Shown in pieces: positions 1 through 7,464 of a stretch of 34,371 nucleotides of DNA. Where the stretch lies: NCBI GenBank assembly GCA_965652975.1, contig CBFGYO010000023.1, positions 1-34,371 on the forward strand. The letters run 5' to 3'. Position numbers and translations under genes: made by a program. The stretch comes from CADEDV01 sp036374495 (GTDB taxonomy: Bacteria; Bacteroidota; Bacteroidia; Chitinophagales; Chitinophagaceae). Positions within the stretch are counted from its first letter, which is position 1; the number at the start of each line of letters is the position of its first letter. The notes below the pieces were generated by a model. It was not told the DNA's origin. It did no database searches and saw only the letters and a list, made by a program, of their open reading frames with translations.

Positions 1-84
1 TCCAGAATGGCACATATTATTCGCCTTTTGATCATGGCAATAGCAATCATTAAAGGCAATGCAAGTTAAGGGAATTTTTAATAC

Positions 85-108
85 ACTAACACGTGTTAGT
101 CCCCTCTC
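85..108. terminator. Perfect 16-base palindrome with pyrimidine tail
   Basis: Bases 85-100 form a perfect palindrome (ACTAACAC followed by its reverse complement). On the plus strand it is followed by a C/T-rich tail ending in a short T run. It lies 12 bases beyond the stop of the minus-strand metallo-hydrolase, so it could end that transcript, a plus-strand transcript entering from the left, or both. The minus-strand side has only a short A/T tail, so the plus-strand reading is slightly better. It could also be an operator, since it is a perfect two-fold symmetric site. Confidence 0.4.
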
Positions 109-111
109 TTT

Positions 112-888
112 TTATAAATTCAATGTCAACCTGTCGAATGCCAGGTGGCAACCCTTTGGCAATTCGGCCTCTACATCCGCATGCCTGCCCAGTTGATGCG
201 AGATATGGGTGAAATAAGACGCAGGTATTTCCAATTCCTTTACCTGTTGTATGGCTTCGCTAAGATTGAAATGCGAAATATGTTGAGCCTTTCTCAGCGC
301 ATTTAGCACGATGATCTCGCTGCCCCTTATTTTTTCCTTCTCCGACTCGTCGATACGATTTGCATCCGTGATATAAGTAAACCTGCCGAATCGAAAACCC
401 ATGACGGGCATTTTAAGATGCCATACAAGTATAGGCGTAACTGGAATATCCTTTACCATAAATGGTTCGAGCGTGATGGTGTGCAGGTCGAGCTCCGGTA
501 TGCCGGGATATTTAGTGTCAGAAAAGGCATAATAAAAATCCCGGCGAAGTGCTTCCTCGGTCAACGAGTCAGCATAAATATCCATTGGCTTGCGGGTAAA
601 AAAATTGAAGGCGCGAATATCATCCAGTCCGGCAAGATGATCTTTATGTGGATGAGTGTACAATACTGCATCGAGGTGTTTCACTCCTTCGCGCAACATT
701 TGATATCGAAAATCCGGACCCGTATCCACTACAAGGGTGGTTTGTGCCGATTGTACAAGAATGCTGGAACGAAGCCTGTTGTCTTTTTTGTCGGGTGAAG
801 TGCATACTTCGCATTCACAACCGATCATCGGTACGCCACTACTGGTACCACTGCCAAGAAAAGTTATTTTGAGAGGAGGACAGGTCAC
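112..888 (-). CDS. PhnP-like MBL-fold metallo-hydrolase
   Basis: This is a 258-residue cytoplasmic protein of the metallo-beta-lactamase fold, closest in pattern to the PhnP (phosphoribosyl cyclic phosphodiesterase) branch. The metal-binding motif is THPHKDH at residues 78-84, with further likely ligands at Asp56 (VVDTGPDFR), His157, Asp175 (YITDAN) and His228/His231. A GCECEVC cluster near residues 23-29 resembles the structural zinc-binding cysteines of PhnP. The length is typical for the family. The start is GTG at 888; a TATCTTTA box lies exactly five bases upstream, which supports this start. No phosphonate-utilisation genes are nearby, so the physiological substrate is unknown; a general cyclic-phosphate or nucleotide phosphodiesterase role is possible. 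It is the last gene of a minus-strand run after porX and the 92-residue gene. Confidence 0.85.
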   Translation of the reverse strand: MTCPPLKITFLGSGTSSGVPMIGCECEVCTSPDKKDNRLRSSILVQSAQTTLVVDTGPDFRYQMLREGVKHLDAVLYTHPHKDHLAGLDDIRAFNFFTRKPMDIYADSLTEEALRRDFYYAFSDTKYPGIPELDLHTITLEPFMVKDIPVTPILVWHLKMPVMGFRFGRFTYITDANRIDESEKEKIRGSEIIVLNALRKAQHISHFNLSEAIQQVKELEIPASYFTHISHQLGRHADVEAELPKGCHLAFDRLTLNL

Positions 889-893
889 GGGTA

Positions 894-901
894 TAAAGAT
901 A
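894..901 (-). promoter_or_regulatory. Possible -7 box, leaderless start of the MBL gene
   Basis: Read on the minus strand this is TATCTTTA, one mismatch from the Bacteroidota -7 consensus TAnnTTTG. It ends five bases before the GTG start, which would place transcription initiation at or next to the start codon. No clear -33 TTG element is visible. Confidence 0.35.
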
Positions 902-943
902 AGGGTGGTATTTTGCTTTTAGTCGATCACCCTGTTTGAGCAA

Positions 944-1037
944 GATAAAAGATAAAAACTAAAAGATAAAAGTGGTATCCAGGCTGAGTCTACGCAGGGA
1001 TACCACTTTTATCTTTTAACTTTTATCTTCTTTTATC
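944..1037. repeat. Heptamer-array inverted repeat, family A copy 1
   Basis: The left arm carries tandem heptamers GATAAAA, GATAAAA, ACTAAAA, GATAAAA (944-971) followed by GTGGTATCC. The right arm begins with GGATACCAC at 998 and continues with TTTTATC, TTTTAAC, TTTTATC, then, after a three-base insertion, TTTTATC again. Bases 961-980 and 998-1017 are a perfect 20-base inverted repeat with a 17-base loop, and eight of the next ten pairs also match. The element fills the gap between two minus-strand genes, and its right end overlaps the last codons of the 92-residue gene. The same architecture recurs at 29500-29591 and at the right window edge. Confidence 0.85.
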
Positions 1038-1311
1038 CGTTTTCTTCCGTTTCGAGTCTAGCCATGATGCCCGTATAAAGTTTGCGCGACTCGTCGGTTA
1101 ATAGCTCCTGGTTTATGTCGAGCTGGGGTATGAGGTCTACAAGGGTGTTGATCCGCCCTTCGATCTGCAGGAATTTATTCAGTACCACCACTTTTTTTGA
1201 TTCGAGGATGCAGTATCCGCTTTGAAAAGTGCCGCGCTCATAGCGCAACACATAACCGGCCTCGCCAGGTATAGCTTCTAATTTGTCAAGGGTATTTTGG
1301 GTATACTTCAT
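1033..1311 (-). CDS. Conserved hypothetical protein, 92 residues
   Basis: This small soluble protein has no signal peptide or membrane segment. Its N-terminal part (MKYTQNTLDKLEAI) is followed by a likely alpha/beta core with GYVLRYERGTFQSGYC and KKVVVLNKFL, then an acidic helical tail. The pattern matches a small protein I recall from many Bacteroidota genomes as conserved hypothetical; I know of no assigned function. It lies between porX and the PhnP-like gene on the same strand, but inverted repeats separate it from both, and it has its own candidate promoter box five bases from the ATG. It may therefore be transcribed separately. Confidence 0.7.
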   Translation of the reverse strand: MKYTQNTLDKLEAIPGEAGYVLRYERGTFQSGYCILESKKVVVLNKFLQIEGRINTLVDLIPQLDINQELLTDESRKLYTGIMARLETEENG

Positions 1312-1316
1312 AGAAG

Positions 1317-1324
1317 CAAATTTA
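1317..1324 (-). promoter_or_regulatory. TAnnTTTG box five bases before the ATG
   Basis: On the minus strand this reads TAAATTTG, a perfect match to the Bacteroidota -7 consensus TAnnTTTG. Five bases separate it from the ATG at 1311, so the transcript would start at or next to the start codon and be leaderless. No TTG element is seen 17-23 bases upstream. Confidence 0.45.
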
Positions 1325-1380
1325 AACGTAAAGCACTTATTTGATAGGCGATATTAGCCCCATGTTATTCACATGAGTTG

Positions 1381-1425
1381 GCTTCAGGGTACAGGCTGCA
1401 GGCTTGAAGCCTGTAGCCTGAAGCC
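1381..1425. repeat. Heptamer-type inverted repeat, family B copy 1
   Basis: A palindromic element of 7-base units: GCTTCAG, GGTACAG, GCTGCAG, GCTTGAA on the left and CTGTAGC, CTGAAGC on the right. Bases 1380-1397 pair with 1408-1425 at 17 of 18 positions. An alternative inner hairpin (CAGGCT with AGCCTG) is also possible. It ends six bases from the porX stop codon, within the porX 3' region. A second member lies at 16063-16132. Confidence 0.75.
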
Positions 1426-1430
1426 AATCT

Positions 1431-2987
1431 TTACTTGCTCTGCATCTTAATAACCGGAACAATCATTTCCTCAAGGCTTACACCGCCATGCTGAAAGGTG
1501 TTGCGGTAATAGTTTACATAATAATTGTAATTGTTAGGGTAGCATAAAAATCCATCTTCCTTTGCAAAAATATAGGACGAGTTGACCGTTGGCACCGGCA
1601 ATCCTGCCTGTCGCGGATCACGGAATGCAAGCACTTCCTTGGCCTCGTAATTAAGGTTACGTCCATGTTTATAGCGCAAATTAGTAGTGGTTTGTTTATC
1701 GCCCACGACTTTATAAGGTGTTTTTACCCGCACACTTCCATGATCAGTGGCCAGCACAATCTTGATGTTCTTTTCCGAAATTTTCTTCAGGGCCTGGTGT
1801 AAGGGCGAGTGTTCAAACCAACTGGTGGTAATGCTGCGATAGCTCATTTCATCACCTGCAAGCTCTTTTAGCACCTCCATTTCTGTTCTTGCATGGCTCA
1901 GCATATCTACAAAATTGTAGACGATCACATTCAGGTCGTTGTTCAGGAGGTTATGAATATTATTCACCAGTTCGAGGCCGGCATTATTGTTAAGCACTTT
2001 CGTATAGGAAACTTTCAGGTCGCCTTTTCCCATGCTTTTAAGTTGCGCGCGTAGCAATTCATCTTCATGCAGATTTTTTCCACCTTCTTCATCATCATTT
2101 TTCCATTGTGCAGGATAATGCTTTTCTATATCCACGGGTAGCATGCCTGAAAAAATGGCGTTCCGCGCATATTGAGTGGCGGTAGGAAGAATGCTGTAAA
2201 AACTATCTTCTTCCAGTATGCGAAAGCTTTCGGAAAAAATGGGCTGAATGGCTTTCCATTGATCAAAACGGAGATTGTCGATCAATACAAAAAATAGCGG
2301 GGTTCCCTTTTCCAGGTGCGGCAGAACTTTGAATTGCATCAGGGTATGACTCATTACCGGTCCGTCCACACTTTTGGGTGAAACCCAGCTTGCATAATTT
2401 TTCGATACAAACTTGAAGAACTCGGTATTGGCTTCACCCTTCTGACTTTGCAATACTTCCTGCATTTCAGGGCTGTCACTCTTTTGCATTTCAAGCTCCC
2501 AGTACACCAGTTTTTTATAAATATCCATCCATTCGTTGTAGTCCGGATTGCTATTGAGAGCCATGAAAAGATTGCGAAACTGTTGCTGGTATGCGGTGGT
2601 GGTTTTTTCTGCTACCAGGCGCCTGTTGTCAATTATCTTTTTGAGGCTGAGCCAAACCTGGTTGGGATTAACGGGTTTTATGAGGTAGTCACTGATCTGC
2701 GATCCGATGGCTTCATCCATCAGGTTTTCCGTTTCATTTTTGGTGATTAGCACTACCGGGAGCGACTGGTTTACTTCTTTGATCTTGGCCAGTGTTTCCA
2801 GTCCGGTAATGCCGGGCATACTCTCATCAATCAACACCACATCCACCGGGTTTTCTTTTACATAATCGATGGCGTCAAAGCCATTGGTAAATGTCTGTAC
2901 CTCGTAACCCTTATTTTCCAGGAATAATTTTTGCGATTGCAGGCTTTCTATTTCGTCGTCTACCCAGATAATTTTTGGAACAGCCAT
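1431..2987 (-). CDS. porX: T9SS response regulator PorX (receiver + PglZ)
   Basis: PorX is the atypical response regulator that, with a PorY-type kinase, controls the type IX secretion system in Bacteroidota. The N-terminal receiver domain (about 1-120) has the acidic pair Asp10/Asp11, phospho-acceptor Asp54 in LIDESMPG, Thr82 and Lys104. The C-terminal part is a PglZ-type alkaline-phosphatase-like domain with LIDNLRFDQWK (Asp237), TATQYAR (Thr271) and ATDHGS metal/catalytic motifs. In studied PorX proteins this domain acts as an oligonucleotide phosphodiesterase instead of binding DNA. The 518-residue length is normal for PorX. No porY or T9SS structural genes are in the window, but two T9SS-exported proteins are (20360-25783 and 29610-32261). 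It is divergent from the HD gene across a 162-base gap. Confidence 0.93.
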   Translation of the reverse strand: MAVPKIIWVDDEIESLQSQKLFLENKGYEVQTFTNGFDAIDYVKENPVDVVLIDESMPGITGLETLAKIKEVNQSLPVVLITKNETENLMDEAIGSQISDYLIKPVNPNQVWLSLKKIIDNRRLVAEKTTTAYQQQFRNLFMALNSNPDYNEWMDIYKKLVYWELEMQKSDSPEMQEVLQSQKGEANTEFFKFVSKNYASWVSPKSVDGPVMSHTLMQFKVLPHLEKGTPLFFVLIDNLRFDQWKAIQPIFSESFRILEEDSFYSILPTATQYARNAIFSGMLPVDIEKHYPAQWKNDDEEGGKNLHEDELLRAQLKSMGKGDLKVSYTKVLNNNAGLELVNNIHNLLNNDLNVIVYNFVDMLSHARTEMEVLKELAGDEMSYRSITTSWFEHSPLHQALKKISEKNIKIVLATDHGSVRVKTPYKVVGDKQTTTNLRYKHGRNLNYEAKEVLAFRDPRQAGLPVPTVNSSYIFAKEDGFLCYPNNYNYYVNYYRNTFQHGGVSLEEMIVPVIKMQSK

Positions 2988-3015
2988 TTCTTGTATTATT
3001 TATTTATTGTGACTT

Positions 3016-3063
3016 GATATGCGTAGCTTAAAGCTAAGCATATCATGTAGCTTGAAGCTACGC
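3016..3063. repeat. Palindromic repeat in the porX/HD divergent gap
   Basis: Bases 3021-3036 and 3048-3063 are inverted repeats matching at 15 of 16 positions (GCGTAGCTT... and ...AAGCTACGC). Each half is itself nearly palindromic (TAGCTTRAAGCTA), and a second pairing is available between GATATGC at 3016-3022 and GCATATC at 3038-3044. The GTAGCTT/AAGCTA units resemble family B heptamers. The element lies 29 bases upstream of the porX start, so it would be in the porX leader or promoter region. Confidence 0.6.
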
Positions 3064-3103
3064 CTCTCAATCTTCAAATTTAGCTTATCTGCCCTCCCCT
3101 TTG

Positions 3104-3111
3104 TAGTTTTG
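3104..3111 (+). promoter_or_regulatory. Candidate -7 promoter box for HD-lpxD
   Basis: TAGTTTTG matches the Bacteroidota -7 consensus TAnnTTTG and sits 38 bases upstream of the HD gene ATG, a normal leader length. No well-placed TTG element is evident upstream. Confidence 0.4.
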
Positions 3112-3149
3112 CCGGCTGTCTTTATTCGGCCTTTAACAAAAAAGCAACA

Positions 3150-4361
3150 ATGAACCCAGTTCGCAAGATCATCAACGACCCCGTGTATGGTTTTATTACG
3201 ATCGATCATCCCCTGATCCTGCGGATTATCTCGCACCCTTACTACCAGCGGCTTCGGAACATTCATCAGATGGCATTTGCACACCTTGTTTATCCGGGCG
3301 CGGTGCATTCAAGGCTGCATCACTCCCTGGGTGCTTATCACCTGATGTGTACCGCATTAAATGAATTAAAAGGCAAGGGTATCAAGATAACTGAAAAGGA
3401 AGAGCTGGGCGCCAAAATTGCCATTTTGCTCCATGATATTGGTCACGGACCATATTCTCATGCATTGGAGTTTGAACTCATCAGGAATGTACACCACGAA
3501 GCTATTTCACTGCTCATCATCAAAAGGCTCAATGAAGAGTTCAAAGGTGAGCTTGATACTGCCATTGAGATTTTCACCAATAAACACGAGAAACCATTCC
3601 TGTACCAGCTTGTATCGGGGCAATTGGATGTAGACCGCCTGGATTACCTCAATCGCGACAGTTTTTTTACCGGAGTGGCCGAAGGAGTGATCGGTTACGA
3701 TCGCATTATGAAAATGCTGATGGTAAAAGATGGACAGTTGGTGGTAGAGGAAAAAGCTGTTTACTCGATAGAGAAATTTCTGGTGAGCCGCCGGTTGATG
3801 TACTGGCAGGTGTACCTGCATAAAACAGTGCTGGGAGCCGAAATGATGCTGGTGAAAATTATACACCGCGCAAAGGAATTGATTGCAAAAGGACAGGTTT
3901 GTTCCGGAGCAACCCCCACTCTCGATTTCTTCCTGCAAGCCAGTAATGATATCAATATGGAAGAACACCTGGATGCCTTTTGCCAGCTCGATGATTATGA
4001 TATTATGGCAACCATTAAAAACTGGTGCATACATCCGGATAAAATATTATCGCTGCTATGCCGTTCTTTGATTGAGCGACGGCTTTATAAAGTAAAACTG
4101 CAGGCAGATCCAATACCACAAGATTTTGTTCAGGAACAGATAAGTTATGCAGAAAAAAAACTTGCTATAAATGCTGATGAGGTCAATTATTTTGTCTTCA
4201 CCGGCGAAGCGAGTAATACAACTTATGACCTTACGGATGAAAATATTACCATTTTGTTTAAAGATGGCAGTACGAAAGATATATCGAAGGTAGACAATGC
4301 CCTGGTCAGCCGCAACCTGAGCAGCACTGTCAAAAAGCATTACATTTGTTATTTAAGGTAA
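3150..4361 (+). CDS. HD-domain phosphohydrolase (dNTPase-like)
   Basis: This is a 403-residue cytoplasmic protein of the dGTPase-like HD superfamily (COG1078 type). The metal site is visible: His53 with Arg55 and His57/58 in AVHSRLHHSLG, the HD pair His95-Asp96 in LLHDIGHGPYSH, and a later Asp in QLDVDRLDYLNRD. These enzymes hydrolyse dNTPs or related nucleotides, but the substrate of this Bacteroidota branch is not established. In many Bacteroidota this gene directly precedes lpxD, as here; its stop is only 32 bases before the lpxD ATG, so the two probably form an operon. A long antisense open frame inside it is a shadow. Confidence 0.88.
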   Translation: MNPVRKIINDPVYGFITIDHPLILRIISHPYYQRLRNIHQMAFAHLVYPGAVHSRLHHSLGAYHLMCTALNELKGKGIKITEKEELGAKIAILLHDIGHGPYSHALEFELIRNVHHEAISLLIIKRLNEEFKGELDTAIEIFTNKHEKPFLYQLVSGQLDVDRLDYLNRDSFFTGVAEGVIGYDRIMKMLMVKDGQLVVEEKAVYSIEKFLVSRRLMYWQVYLHKTVLGAEMMLVKIIHRAKELIAKGQVCSGATPTLDFFLQASNDINMEEHLDAFCQLDDYDIMATIKNWCIHPDKILSLLCRSLIERRLYKVKLQADPIPQDFVQEQISYAEKKLAINADEVNYFVFTGEASNTTYDLTDENITILFKDGSTKDISKVDNALVSRNLSSTVKKHYICYLR

Positions 4362-4393
4362 CGGGGGATATCAACGCCGTTGAAAGAGATATT

Positions 4394-5443
4394 ATGGAAT
4401 TTTCAGCATTGCAAATAGCCCAAATGGTAGGGGGCAAAGTAGAAGGCGACGGAAATATCGCTGTTCATTCATTTGGAAAAATTGAAGAAGCGAAAGCAGG
4501 ACAATTGAGCTTTCTTGCGAACTTAAAATATGAAGAGTACCTCTATACTACAGGTGCTTCAATCATTATCATTGGCAACGGCTTTGAACCCAGGGAAAAA
4601 GTAAATGCTACACTCATCAGGGTCCCTGATGCATACCTGGCGTTTGCCACGCTGCTGGGCAAGTACCAGGAGATCATGCAACAACAGCTTACAGGCATAC
4701 AACAACCTTCATACATTTCCGATACTGCAAAGTATGGCGAGCACGTATATATTGGCGCGTTCGCCTATATCGGAGAAAATACCAGGATTGGAAATCATTC
4801 AAAAATATATCCCAATGCCTATATCGGGGATAATGTAACGATCGGTGACAACAGCATTATTCATCCCGGAGTAAAGATCTACCACGATTGCGTAATTGGT
4901 AGCCACGTTACGATACATGCCGGCAGTGTAATAGGCAGCGATGGATTTGGTTTTGCCCCGCTACCCGATGGTAGCTTTAAAAAAATTCCCCAGTTGGGCA
5001 ATGTGATCATACAGGATCATGTAGAAATTGGGGCCAATGCTACTATTGACCGTGCTACGATCGGATCAACGCTAATCAGGTCGGGTGCCAAGCTGGACAA
5101 TCTTATTCAGGTAGGACATAATACGGAAATCGGCAACAGCACCGTTATTGCCGCCCAGGCCGGTATTAGCGGAAGCACCAAAATCGGAAATGGTGTGATG
5201 ATTGGCGGCCAGGCAGGAATTGTAGGACATATCCAGCTCGGCGATGGATCCAAGGTGAATGCACAGAGTGGTGTAAGCAAATCGCTGGCACCCGGTAAAG
5301 CAGTTACTGGATCGCCAGCATATGATTATACCGCAGCTTTGCGAAGCCAGGCAGTTACCCGCAGGCTGCCCGAACTGGAAAAAAGAATTAAGGAGCTGGA
5401 AGAAATGATAAAACAATTGGTAGAAGAAAAGTCGAATATCTAG
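4394..5443 (+). CDS. lpxD: UDP-3-O-acylglucosamine N-acyltransferase LpxD
   Basis: LpxD adds the second, N-linked hydroxyacyl chain to UDP-3-O-acylglucosamine in lipid A synthesis, using acyl-ACP. The N-terminal uridine-binding domain (about 1-100) is followed by a left-handed beta-helix of hexapeptide repeats (about 105-305; many [I/V]G-x4 turns) and a C-terminal helix (322-347) with heptad-like charge. The catalytic His is His242 in IQVGHNTEIG. I chose the ATG at 4394 (349 residues) because it gives the usual MEFSALQIA start. An in-frame ATG at 4346 would overlap the HD gene and add 16 untypical residues. In relatives, lpxC/fabZ and lpxA usually follow; here the next gene is a prenyltransferase and lpxC/fabZ lies at 16169. 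Confidence 0.95.
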   Translation: MEFSALQIAQMVGGKVEGDGNIAVHSFGKIEEAKAGQLSFLANLKYEEYLYTTGASIIIIGNGFEPREKVNATLIRVPDAYLAFATLLGKYQEIMQQQLTGIQQPSYISDTAKYGEHVYIGAFAYIGENTRIGNHSKIYPNAYIGDNVTIGDNSIIHPGVKIYHDCVIGSHVTIHAGSVIGSDGFGFAPLPDGSFKKIPQLGNVIIQDHVEIGANATIDRATIGSTLIRSGAKLDNLIQVGHNTEIGNSTVIAAQAGISGSTKIGNGVMIGGQAGIVGHIQLGDGSKVNAQSGVSKSLAPGKAVTGSPAYDYTAALRSQAVTRRLPELEKRIKELEEMIKQLVEEKSNI

Positions 5444-5525
5444 CTGGCACCGCCATCGAATCGTTATCACGCAGACCGTTCCCGAAGTTGGTATTTAAAG
5501 GCAGGATTAATGAATAAGTTCTCTT

Positions 5526-6389
5526 ATGCTTTCAGCTTCCACGGTCAAACTATTGAGGATCCCGTTTTCCTTTTTCCTTTCACCGCTATATTTCTTCGCA
5601 CTTTCAGAGGTACAGGAGATACACTGGCCTAAAGCAATCCTTATTTTCCTGATTCTTCATTTCCTGGTATACCCGGCAAGTAATGGTTACAATAGTTTTA
5701 TGGACCGCGATACAGAAAGTATTGGCGGATTGGAAAAACCGCCCCCGCCTTCCCGTCAACTATACCATGTAACGATTGTACTGGATCTGCTCGCCGTATT
5801 GCTATCATTGTTGGTGAGCCCGCTATTTGCGGCGCTGATGCCGTTGTACATTGGGGCGTCCAAAGCCTATAGCTACCGTGGTATCCGTTTGAAAAAATAT
5901 CCTGTTATTGGTTATCTCACCGTCATTTTATTCCAGGGTGCCTTCACTTACTGGCTGGTGTGGTATGGCAGTAACCAGCAAACAGGCTTACCTTTTCCGT
6001 GGCAGGGTATGCTAATTGCCACCTTGCTGATCGGTGGCTTTTACCCACTTACACAGGTGTATCAACACCGGCAGGATGCTGATGACGGTGTACGGACCAT
6101 CAGTTATGCCTTAGGGATCAACGGCACTTTCGTATTTAGTTCAATTCTTTACCTCCTGGCGTGGATATTCATGGCACAATTCTTTATTCTACAAAAAGAA
6201 GCAGGGAAGTTTGCAGTAGTGAGCATCTTTTTTGTTCCTATCGTCGTTTATTTCATTAAATGGTTTATTCAGGTAAAAAAAGACAATGGCGCTGCCAATT
6301 TCAAAAACACGATGTATATGAACTGGCTTGCTGCTATCTGCACCAACTTGGCATTTATAATCTTATTAAGCTGGAGGTGTTTTGAGTAA
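5526..6389 (+). CDS. UbiA-family prenyltransferase-like membrane protein
   Basis: This 287-residue integral membrane protein has about eight or nine hydrophobic helices and belongs to the UbiA superfamily, whose members transfer isoprenyl groups to aromatic or lipid acceptors. The first Asp-rich motif is degenerate: N56-x3-D60-x-D62-x-E64 in NSFMDRDTE replaces the canonical NDxxDxxxD. The second motif is QHRQDADDGVRT (Asp184, Asp186, Asp187). The protein starts without a signal peptide. It is the first gene of the cassette: its stop overlaps the next start by eight bases, while lpxD ends 82 bases upstream. Context suggests it acts on the polyketide product or supplies a prenyl group, but the altered motif leaves the substrate, and even activity, uncertain. 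Confidence 0.85.
   Translation: MLSASTVKLLRIPFSFFLSPLYFFALSEVQEIHWPKAILIFLILHFLVYPASNGYNSFMDRDTESIGGLEKPPPPSRQLYHVTIVLDLLAVLLSLLVSPLFAALMPLYIGASKAYSYRGIRLKKYPVIGYLTVILFQGAFTYWLVWYGSNQQTGLPFPWQGMLIATLLIGGFYPLTQVYQHRQDADDGVRTISYALGINGTFVFSSILYLLAWIFMAQFFILQKEAGKFAVVSIFFVPIVVYFIKWFIQVKKDNGAANFKNTMYMNWLAAICTNLAFIILLSWRCFE
6373..6379 (+). promoter_or_regulatory. Strong Shine-Dalgarno deciding a TTG start
   Basis: GGAGGTG lies inside the 3' end of the prenyltransferase gene, a few bases before the TTG at 6382. It identifies TTG as the polyketide synthase start and suggests translational coupling. Strong Shine-Dalgarno sites are uncommon in this phylum and in this window. Confidence 0.6.
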
Positions 6390-7464
6390 AATAGTTTCAA
6401 TTGGCACAGCCGTACCGGAGTATTGTCACACACAGGATGATATACTCGATTTTATGCAACGGGTATACGCACCCGATGAAGCCAACCGCAGGAGATTAAG
6501 ATACCTGTACCGGCAGGGTGGTATACAAACACGATATTCTGTGATCCCCGATTACAGTCTGCCGGCTGCGGAATGGCAATTTTATCCTCCATCAGAAAAT
6601 CTTGAACCTTTTCCATCACTTGAAAAACGAATGCAATGGTTTAGACAATATGCTGGCGGGTTATCTAAAAAAGCAGTGGATAATTGCCTTAATAAACTCG
6701 AAAAACAAAAAATCACTCACCTGATAACTGTTAGTTGCACCGGCCTCAGCGCGCCGGGACTTGACATCGAACTACTCGAACTTTTAAATCTGCCACTCAC
6801 TACGCACCGGACCGCTGTGAATTTTATGGGCTGCTATGCTGCCATCCAGGCGATGAAACTGGCCGACGCTTTTTGCAAAGCAGATAAGACGGCCACTGTG
6901 CTCATTGTATGTACAGAACTGTGTACACTGCATTTTCAAAAAGAAGCCACTACGGATAATATCACCAGCAGTATGTTATTTGCGGACGGTGCCGCTGCCC
7001 TACTGGTTACTGGCGACGCACAACCAGGTGGACTTCATATAGAACATTTTTATGCATCTGTATCGCCACGAGGAAAAGCCGACATGGCCTGGGAGCTTTC
7101 ATCCAGCGGGTTTTTGATGACGCTTAGTGGTTACATAGCGGACCTCATCGAAGAAGACTTTGCCAGCCTCGTCAATAATGCCTTGCAGGATGCCCGCCTG
7201 CAAAGGGATGATATTACAAGATGGTGCATACATCCCGGCGGTAAAAAAATCCTGGAAGCCGTTCATAACAGCCTTGCATTCACCAATGGCCAACTGGATC
7301 CTTCTTATTCCATTTTGAAATCATACGGCAATATGTCGTCACCAACTGTGCTGTTTGTTCTTGAAAATATCATGCGCAATCTTGACGAACAACAATCCGA
7401 CAGGATCTTTGGGGCGGCATTCGGACCGGGACTTACTATGGAAACCTTTATCTTGTCTACATGA
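6382..7464 (+). CDS. Type III polyketide synthase (chalcone synthase-like)
   Basis: This 360-residue homodimeric thiolase-fold enzyme condenses an acyl starter with malonyl-CoA units to make resorcinols, pyrones or related rings. The full catalytic triad is present: Cys151 in FMGCYAA, His284 in CIHPGGKK and Asn317 in SYGNMSSP. The C-terminal family signature appears as GAAFGPGLTMET. The length is slightly short for the family but complete. It starts at TTG 6382 behind GGAGGTG; the next in-frame ATG (6454) would remove conserved N-terminal sequence. It overlaps the upstream UbiA-like gene by eight bases and the downstream methyltransferase by four (ATGA). Neighbouring methyltransferase and FAD enzyme genes match the phenolic-lipid type of operon, so a long-chain acyl starter is likely but not proven. 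Confidence 0.93.
   Translation: MSKIVSIGTAVPEYCHTQDDILDFMQRVYAPDEANRRRLRYLYRQGGIQTRYSVIPDYSLPAAEWQFYPPSENLEPFPSLEKRMQWFRQYAGGLSKKAVDNCLNKLEKQKITHLITVSCTGLSAPGLDIELLELLNLPLTTHRTAVNFMGCYAAIQAMKLADAFCKADKTATVLIVCTELCTLHFQKEATTDNITSSMLFADGAAALLVTGDAQPGGLHIEHFYASVSPRGKADMAWELSSSGFLMTLSGYIADLIEEDFASLVNNALQDARLQRDDITRWCIHPGGKKILEAVHNSLAFTNGQLDPSYSILKSYGNMSSPTVLFVLENIMRNLDEQQSDRIFGAAFGPGLTMETFILST

Noticed and set aside
3..53. Possible 3' end of a plus-strand gene entering from the left (QNGTYYSPFDHGNSNH then stop)
   Set aside because: Only 16 codons are visible and other frames are equally open. Coding cannot be judged.
944..1037. Short tandem units considered as a CRISPR array
   Set aside because: Units are 7 bases with no spacers, the two halves are inverted relative to each other, and no cas genes are present.
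3507..4034. 175-codon antisense frame inside the HD gene
   Set aside because: The sense strand encodes a complete HD enzyme with all metal ligands; the antisense product has no recognisable features.
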